A stretch of 64,000 nt of DNA from Liolophura sinensis (lineage: Eukaryota; Mollusca; Polyplacophora; Chitonida; Chitonidae), in contig NC_088301.1 in the NCBI RefSeq assembly GCF_032854445.1, forward strand, positions 55,973,187 to 56,037,186. Direction: 5' to 3'. How positions within the stretch are numbered: position 1 is the first letter of the stretch; every line of letters starts with the position of its first letter. A program made the translations under genes and the position numbers. The notes under the pieces are model-generated. The model made no database searches and had not been told where the DNA came from. It saw only the letters and a program-made list of their open reading frames with translations. Shown piece after piece: positions 56,901 through 64,000 of this stretch.

Positions 56901-57820
56901 ATGAGTCGAAACTTCCGGATGAGAGGCCTTCACATCGATGTATATTTATATGTATATTTTACTCGTAGATATTTGCTCCAAATAAAATTCATTTCAAGTA
57001 GTTTTTCTCAAGCCAGGGACACATTAGACGTATTTATACTGCTCATACAGGCGTATTTTGTGAATTTCTAATACTCCGCCTTGAGTTCCGGTGACAGCGT
57101 AATTCACAGGCGACATTTTCCGATCCGAAATTCGCCTTTATCAAACATGTTAGATACTAGTGAAAAAAAATGCTTTTCTAGGTCAGATTACATAACTTAC
57201 TGACCCTGACAAACGGAAAAGTCTCCTATACATTCAGAGTCTGCAACAATGGAGCGTGTATTTAGCCGCCACTGACGGCGCTGACACGCTAAGCGCCTCG
57301 GTAGCGGGGGCACAGCCCTCAACAATGTGTTGTTAACACTATATGTTGTTATCGTAGTTACACAATTTCTGACTGTGTTGGAAAGGTTCTATTCTACTTA
57401 TTTATGTTAATGTTGAAATAGTGGTAACTTACACCTGTCTACGAAGGATTAATCAAAATTAACACAATAAATCAGTGGTGTTGTGGAATTGCCGTAGAAT
57501 TACTCATTATTATTGATCTGCTAGCTTTAAGCAATCCATATATCGCAAAAGCTGTGAATGATTTTTACCCACCTTCGACCCTCCAGATGGTAGATCTTAT
57601 CTGTGTCTACGTTTGTACAAAGGACAAAACGGTTTCCTTTCTCCCAGACTTTACGACAAGAGGGATAGTTTCAATTTTGATATTGTAAATTTCCTCACTT
57701 GGACAGCAATATACCAAAGGGTCCTGCACATGGCGTGTACATATCTCTCTTCGTAGCATTTGTTAGAGCCTGCATCTTGTGTGACTATTTTAGTTAACTG
57801 CACAATTTGTTACTGCAAAA
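53940..57820. other. Intergenic DNA without a recognised gene
   Basis: Several frames of 80-106 codons (for example 55779-56030 and 56170-56490, both +) lack recognisable domains and partner exons. A less AT-rich block spans about 54480-54950. Nothing certain. Confidence 0.35.
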
Positions 57821-57825
57821 ACTAG

Positions 57826-58560
57826 TGTGTCAAGGTTATTCCATGAGACGCTTTCACTCGGAGTTTCTTAAGGTTGACAATGAGTATAAATATAAGCGTC
57901 ATGTCCGACATTCGTATATCATTCGTAGTGCGTAAAGGGCATTCCAAGTCGATAATCGCAAGATCCATTTCCAAAACAACGTTTAACACTAGTTCCCAAA
58001 GACAAAGGTATGTAAGAAATTGTACAAATAGGAAATAAAGCCGGTAACCCAAAAGAGAGAAGCGGTCATCAGTTTTCAATGATGCCGGACAGACAGTTGA
58101 TATTCCAGGCATGAATTCCATATCAAAGTTCAAATTCGTAGTCCATGAATGATTTCCAGGTCAAATAACAATTAAACAAGGTATCATGCAAATGTAATGA
58201 GCATGGCAATTAAACAAGGTATCATCCAAATGTAATGAGCATGGCTGCCTTTATGGCCTCTAGTCCCAGGTTAAGCGGTATTAGATATAGTTCGATAATG
58301 ACGAGCGTTACAGACCTTAACCGAAAAGATTTTGATTCTCTTGTTACATAAGTAAATATGTACAGAACGGTCAGAATTCCGCTCAACTCGGAGCAAGGGG
58401 ATGTATATTCATTGTGATGAATTAGACTGCCACGTTGGCTATATCAACAGTTGTAATCAAAGCGCAACTGAGATACACAGTTTGTTATTGACACCTAATA
58501 TTCTAGCATGGTACACGATTTGAATACTGATTTCACCGTGTCGTCTTGAACGTACCTTGC
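57826..58560 (+). pseudogene. Decayed reverse-transcriptase element, copy I (3' end, interrupted)
   Basis: 57826-57900 reads VCQGYSMRRFHSEFLKVDNE, equivalent to VRQGYSIKCLHSKFHKFYNE of copy III. The following untranslated part (about 58335-58560: CTCTTGTTACATAAGTAAAT, CAGAATTCCGCTCAACTCGG, TGATGAATTAGACTGCCACG) is homologous to 59553-59800 of copy II. About 430 bp of other DNA lies between the two parts. Confidence 0.6.
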
Positions 58561-58691
58561 ATCTTACATGGCCATTGAAAACTGTTGATTTGTGTGATAC
58601 GTCTTTTTGTGGATTGGCCTAAGGCTTGCGATTATTGACCTGGAACATCCTTATTGGCTGACGCCTGGTATACGAATGTCTGTTTCGACGC
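57896..58691. repeat. Imperfect inverted repeat, ends 57896-57975 and 58615-58691
   Basis: The left end (GCGTCATGTCCGACATTCGT ... CCAAGTCGATAATCGCAAG) and the reverse complement of the right end (GCGTCGAAACAGACATTCGT ... CCAGGTCAATAATCGCAAG) align over about 70 bp at roughly 70 percent identity by eye. Could be terminal inverted repeats of a transposon of about 800 bp. Confidence 0.5.
58167..58246. repeat. 38-bp tandem duplication
   Basis: CAATTAAACAAGGTATCATG and CAATTAAACAAGGTATCATC, each followed by CAAATGTAATGAGCATGG, at 58169 and 58207; one base differs. Confidence 0.92.
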
Positions 58692-59287
58692 GTTGATTTA
58701 AAATGCTTTGTTGTAATCACATTTAATAAACAGTAAGATAAAATCAATGCAAATGGACCAGACTGAAGGACTACATCATGCTTAGAGAATAACGCACAAT
58801 AAACTCAGAGCAACCACGACGGGTGATAATTGTTATGATCACATGTAACCGTAGAAAAGATCAGGTAGGGATTTATTATAATTCTTAATCGGGGTTTCGT
58901 TTAATGCTACCAAATGATAAGATCCGCACAGCGCCACGGCATAAAGGAGAAAGAACAATTTGTAGCTGTTATCAACATTTTGATAATATCATTTGCAAAA
59001 AATTGCCAAATGGTGTGAATTTTTATTTAAAAAGAGAAAAGAATTCGTGGTGTGGTCAATAAAGGCGGTTATCCCCCTTGCACTGTAGAGTTGTAGTGGT
59101 GACATGCCATAATTCCATTCAAGACACATTGGCCAGGAAGCATTAACGACTGTAATTGCTAACAAATTTACCTCTGGTTATTAATTTTAATGTGCACTTT
59201 TAATGTGCATTTCCCTAACTAACTATAATAGCAAAGGCGTAGAATGTGTCTCGCAGATGTTGGATGTCTTTCATTAAAAAATAGGTA

Positions 59288-59800
59288 CAGATAAATTATG
59301 CTATACTGGACACCCAAAATGCACAAAACCCTTTACATTTTAAGACCATATTTATATCTGGATCAAAGACATAAGCAACCATGGTCAAAATTGTTAACAA
59401 GAGGTCTACATGACCTTTTGGGAAAGGTATGGTTAGATCCCGTGTGTTATGTGACAATCAACGTCACAAGTTATTACTGCACAAACATGTATGTCAAAGT
59501 TATTTATATCTAACATCTTCAGTCTAAGTTTCATAAGCTTTACAAATGAGTATAATTCTCTTGTAAGTAAATATGGATAGAGCGTCCAGAATCTCTGGCA
59601 TTCTGCTTCATGGTTCTGTCTAATTCCGCTTAACTAGGGTCTAGTGAGTGTGTATTCATCATGCTGAATTAGATCGCCACTTTGGATGTATGGACAATTT
59701 CAATAAAAGCGCATCTGAAATACATATTGTATTATCAACAGCTTATATACCAGCGTGATACACGCTTTGAATGCTGATTTCACTCAGCCGACTAGAACAT
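59288..59800 (+). pseudogene. Decayed reverse-transcriptase element, copy II (internally deleted)
   Basis: Starts MLYWTPKMHKTLYILRPYLY, the conserved LYW-x-x-K-x-HK-x-x-Y-x-x-R block upstream of the RT palm. It jumps to the C-terminal block (HLQSKFHKLYK near 59510-59550) and then the 3' part shared with copy I. Stops and the loss of the whole palm show it is dead. Confidence 0.65.
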
Positions 59801-59964
59801 ACTTTGTGTTTGTTTTTCTTCATCAGTGAACACTGTCAATTGACTGCTTCTCTGTACATAATTCCGTGTCTGTCTTATCACGTTGAATATACAGCGCCTA
59901 ACCCGCTGGGTTGAGCGCAATGAGATACAATCATGAAGCACAGTGTCATCCATTCTGAACGTTC

Positions 59965-61070
59965 CATCAATATTTAATTATAAAAGAATTATTTTCATTG
60001 TAAAACTTATGAAACTTAGAGTGAAGGCATTTGATGGAATAACCTTGACGCACTATTTTTTCCAGTAATAACTTATAACGTTGATTGAAATCTTCAGAGA
60101 ACACACAAGATCTAACAAATGTTACAAGGCAATATATGTACACGGCATATACAGGACCCTTCGGTATACTGCAAGTAAAGGACAATTTATAATGTCAAAA
60201 TTTAGCCTATGTCCCTCTTTTCGTGAAATCGTCTTTAGAGAACACTGTTTTGTACAAATAAAGGCCAAGATAAGATATACCATATGGGAGCTTAAATCCA
60301 GCCAAGGTGGATATATATCTTTCACATTTTTTTTATATATTTTCTAGTGTTTAACTCTATCGGATCATCTGTTTGGAGCGTAAGAATTATCGGTCCTGGT
60401 GAGGATTACTCTTTAATATACATGCATATATTTTCTGCATAATTATTCATCTGAGAACAGGTATAGGTCAGTCAAAAGGGGAGCACAATTTCTTCTGTAT
60501 CCATCGGGTTACCTATACACTGCTGATATATGATTTCTCAGAATTTCACAAAGATGTTATAATTGAGAAATTCAAGCAACTCGACAAACAACGGAGCATC
60601 CCATGAATGGTAAGACTTTCATGTGTCGTGGAACTGCAGAAGGCTTTGTTTCCTTTGACGTTAATGTAGCGGGGACCAGTTTTATTCAACACCGACACAA
60701 TTCGTGATGAACTTCTATCTTTTAAATTTGTGTGTGGAAAAGTGGTATACATAAATGTACTTTGAGAGCACGTGTATTTGAGCGTTTAGTTCTTCAGTGA
60801 AACGTTTGGGTTTTTTAAGTATCCACATACAGTTGACGCCAGATTTTTTTTGCAATTACACGACAGTATTTTTTCCAAGATGACTTCTTGTAGTGCTTTC
60901 GTTATCGGAGTAGACACAAGTTTGGTGGTACAGCTTCTCGACCCCGCAACAAAGCGAGGATTGTAGGGGGATTTATGTATTCCAGTAATCCAGTAAAGTT
61001 GTGGTATATCGGTGTGATGATACGAATATACTCCTCTGTTCGAGAAAGGACTGATGTTTTTCACTAATTA
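59965..61070 (-). pseudogene. Decayed reverse-transcriptase element, copy III (longest)
   Basis: On the - strand, in order: PQLYWITGIHKSPYNPRFVA (60786-61064); MYTTFPHTNLKDRSSSRIVS (60546-60752); a corrupted palm around GNPMDTEEIVLPF where other elements have GIPMGTNCAPLLA (about 60440-60540); CSIPKGPVYAVYIYCLVTFV and QRYKLLLEKIVRQGYSIKCL (59967-60185). The order is that of a complete RT. Frameshifts and stops separate the pieces. The family resembles RTs of Penelope-like or similar elements known in invertebrates and fish; exact class not certain. Confidence 0.75.
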
Positions 61071-62897
61071 CTCCACCGATTACGTCGTTATAGAAGATGT
61101 TTAGGTTGCGGCAGTTGATCTAGTGATATTAAGCTCCTCTTCAAGAACCTAATAATTTTTGACGACAAATATTATATTATTAGGCGTTTTGTCCTCAGGA
61201 ACAATGACGTTTTTCCCTGAAGATCATCAAGTGCCTATCGCACGGTAGGATAACTCAGAACTTGTCTGGGTGTCACATGAGAATTTGTACTGATATGGTG
61301 AATTGCATCCGCCAGTTCCAAAGACGACGATTAATAAAACCCACCAATAAAGTAAGAAAGTATACAGAGTACGAAATCAGAACAGAACCATACAAAGTGA
61401 TGCAGTCGACGGTTTTCAGTGATGTTGGAAAGACGGGAGGAATGTTCTAGTCGAATGAGTGAAATCAGCATTCAAATCGTGTAACATGATTTAAACTGAT
61501 CGCCATTTTTTGATAGCTTGAGATTAACTCTGTCTGCCTACTGACACATTATTATTACATTTAAGTTTCCAACGCCAGCTGTAAGATGTGATTCAGCAAG
61601 ATAAAACTAAATACTCTCGTGTTTGAAAGCCGCCATGGGTAAAGCGAGACTCTGTAATCTTGCTGTGTTAATGTAGTAGAACGGAAATCAAACAAGCGCA
61701 AAAACGAATGGTCCCAATCATAGACCAATCACTGACACAAAGTAGGAAGTTGCAGTTAAAATTTTTCATGTAGTGTCATAACTGATTAAAAGAATTATTT
61801 AAAAATTAATGAATTAAAATAAAATTAAATAATTTCTTAATTAACGAACTTGACTTGTACTTTTTCAGATAAGTCTATCTAACCATATTCCATATTTTCC
61901 GCAGATACGCTCCTGTCAAAGCGTAACCTGGGTGTCTACCCTATAAGCCATCATAGAATGATATCTCAAGTTGGTCTCACTCGTGTTTAACACCACATTA
62001 TTGTCTCTCAACAACTGCCTATTGTTAACGTTTATCCCGGCTATCCCACTGTCACACTATCGCTATTGATTCAGTGAGAAGGCACAGGTCAAGTTGTATG
62101 CATTAAAACAGTTGAGTCAGTTGTTTTCCTGTAGTGGGGGCCTCTTCCTCGCTGCTGCTGGAAGACCGAGCCGTCGACCTTCATACATACATGTATTGCC
62201 ATACACGAATGGAGTGGGTCACTGAGCCCTAACACGGTATGCAACACTATACATCAATTACAAAGTGATTTCAGGATTCAGGACACTTAAAACATGAGCA
62301 TGAGGAACAATTACCATTCACGCATTGCTACATCAATAGTAAATGCTTGGCTTTGCAGTTAAGATCTCGCTGTTCTCAGGAATACAATGTAAATACGACA
62401 ATTTTCATATCACCTACATTTGAAATATATACCATACATTCCTGAATACTTTTCATCCGACATATACCACAAAGCCCGTTAGATACCAGAGTCGTATGCG
62501 GTATGTTGAGAAAGTGTAGTTCTCATCGCACTAAGTTCCGTATACACTTTAGCGGCGGACATTAGCAAGCCCAGTGAGATCCGTGTGCCGTAACTGTCGC
62601 CCACTCGGTCACCCACAGGACAGACGCTGAGCTCTGGGTAGACAAATTCAGCTGATAACCATACATGGTCTCGGTGTGTAATAGGCGGTATTAGTGGGAA
62701 CGGAAATAAACAAATCCTACCACATGTGCGATAAATGTGGGTTATAGGGATGAAGAAGGCTAGGTACGAAGAAGACTAGGTACGCTAGGTATCAACATCT
62801 CTGAAGAAAAGGAGAAGCGGAGAAGCCCGTGGGAGTTTGACAACACAGTTCAGTGAGATCGAACCGATTTCATCCATACACATGTGTCTGTGAAGCC
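61071..62897. other. Intergenic DNA and possible promoter of the 62.9-kb exon
   Basis: No coding signal. 62520-62890 is less AT-rich than its surroundings and precedes a candidate first exon. A short GAAGA-x-TAGGTAC duplication lies at about 62751-62790. Confidence 0.3.
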
Positions 62898-63015
62898 ATG
62901 GCGTTATGGATGTCAACTGATCACGTGGAACAAAGGCGACATACAGTGTTGAGTCGATCTGAGTTCCCCGATAAATTCTGGAATCTATTGCTGATTTTAA
63001 TATTCAGCTGTCAAG
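62898..63015 (+). CDS. Candidate first coding exon with signal peptide (gene continues beyond the window)
   Basis: ATG at 62898 in a strong context (GAAGCCATGG). 39 codons: MALWMSTDHVEQRRHTVLSR, then SEFPDKFWNLLLILIFSCQ, then one leftover base G and donor GTAATC at 63016. A basic N-terminus followed by the hydrophobic FWNLLLILIFSC looks like a signal peptide with a long n-region. The phase-1 intron inside or just after the signal peptide is the arrangement seen in genes A and B, but also in many secreted proteins. No further exon lies in the remaining 985 bp. Confidence 0.45.
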
Positions 63016-64000
63016 GTAATCATTAATTCATTATTATATCTTTTTTCATTCTTTTGTTTTAGTTTTGAACGACACAAGAGTATATTTAAGTATTTAATTA
63101 CAGTCATTTTATTTTATTTTCCCCGGATTGTTGTTGTACAAAATTCGTACGTTTTATATATGCATATGTAGAAAATTATGATATAGGTCAGGAGCAATAA
63201 CTTAATTTGCCCTGAAAGTACTGACCTCCAGATATAATGGTTTGTTCAACTGTGAACTCGTTGGCTAATAACTCACCTTTTATGTAGACGTGTATAATAG
63301 GTCAACACGAAAATGTTCACGTGTACGTGTGCAAAATGCTCAACAATTACGGGCTGACTGATTCACAGAACTCCATGATCATTTTGTTTGAACACATAGG
63401 AATGCGACGTTTGCCATTTGTTTGGTGTATTGAGTAGGCTGGTATAGTTGTGAAAAAGAAGAATTTTGAATGCACATGTAACTCTTTCTTTACTGGTTTA
63501 CCTATTGTCCATAGTTATTAAAGGAAAAAGTATGTAATTAAGAATCTGGCGACAGAAATGACAGAACTAACGTAGTGTGGTTAAATAAATGTGTAACTGT
63601 ATTTTAGTTTGTATGGATTCTATAAAGATGCTTGAGATGTCAAATTATCACATCAATGTTTTTGCCATTTTATCCCAAAGTTCTTTAACACCCGGTATGA
63701 AATCCTGTATAGTGACTCTCGATTTGATTCATTTAGCACATGGTTGATGGAATCGATTGCATGTTTACTCATTAATTAGGTCAATGGATAACGAAACGAC
63801 TGAAAACTACATGTATTAAACCAGAGCAATAAACATTGTACCAATATTTGTAAAGGCGCATCCACATATTAGCACGCACCTATATAGTTCAGGGGTTAGG
63901 TTGTATACAGCTGATGTTGAGGGAAAGTATTTGGCGTCTGACTCAAACAGACATACCCTGCGTCCGACGTTTGGATAGTTTATCCGATCGCTCAGGGCAC
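63016..64000 (+). other. Presumed intron after the 62.9-kb exon
   Basis: AT-rich, no coding signal and no repeat recognised up to the window end. Confidence 0.3.

Noticed and set aside
59485-60055. MITE with 80-bp terminal inverted repeats
   Set aside because: The inverted similarity is explained by two RT copies in opposite orientation: both segments encode the same C-terminal RT block.

Overview
This is animal nuclear DNA: genes are split by GT-AG introns, exons are short, and repeats fill the intergenic space. Many copies of a tRNA-derived SINE, with a Meta-type core and a tail ending in an AATA repeat, together with frequent TACATGTA words in introns, suggest a lophotrochozoan, most likely a mollusc. 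The species cannot be fixed from the sequence alone.

Layout. (1) 1-12.7 kb, + strand: the 3' two thirds of an OSM-9/Inactive-type TRPV channel gene, from the last ankyrin repeats to the stop codon. It carries two alternative 110-bp exons for the S4-S5 linker and S5. They have identical length and phase, and including both breaks the frame, so they should be mutually exclusive. (2) 12.7-21 kb: 3' flank, SINE pieces and a 1.5-kb minisatellite (39/54-bp units, 459-bp higher-order period). (3) 21.7-28.5 kb, + strand: five-exon gene A, a secreted 12-cysteine protein of about 233 residues. (4) 28.5-40.4 kb: intergenic DNA with SINEs, a second interspersed repeat, a 77-bp tandem array and a broken LINE reverse transcriptase. 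(5) 46.4-40.8 kb, - strand: five-exon gene B, a diverged paralogue of A (about 246 residues) with all 12 cysteines and all intron phases kept. (6) 46.4-57.8 kb: no confident gene. It holds a 443-bp inverted repeat around a (TA)67 tract, a second (TA)51 tract and short duplications. (7) 57.8-61.1 kb: several decayed copies of one reverse-transcriptase element in both orientations. (8) 62.9-63.0 kb, + strand: a candidate first coding exon with a signal peptide, whose gene would continue beyond the window.

The most interesting content is the A/B pair. I know of no matching named family. Each gene has a signal peptide split by a phase-1 intron, then four exons that each encode one three-cysteine module, then a hydrophobic C-terminus that suggests membrane or GPI attachment. 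The two genes face each other tail to tail. The TRPV gene is independent of them. Its interest is the predicted splice choice that swaps the gating linker and S5. All splice models here come from reading the sequence, and none was tested with transcripts.
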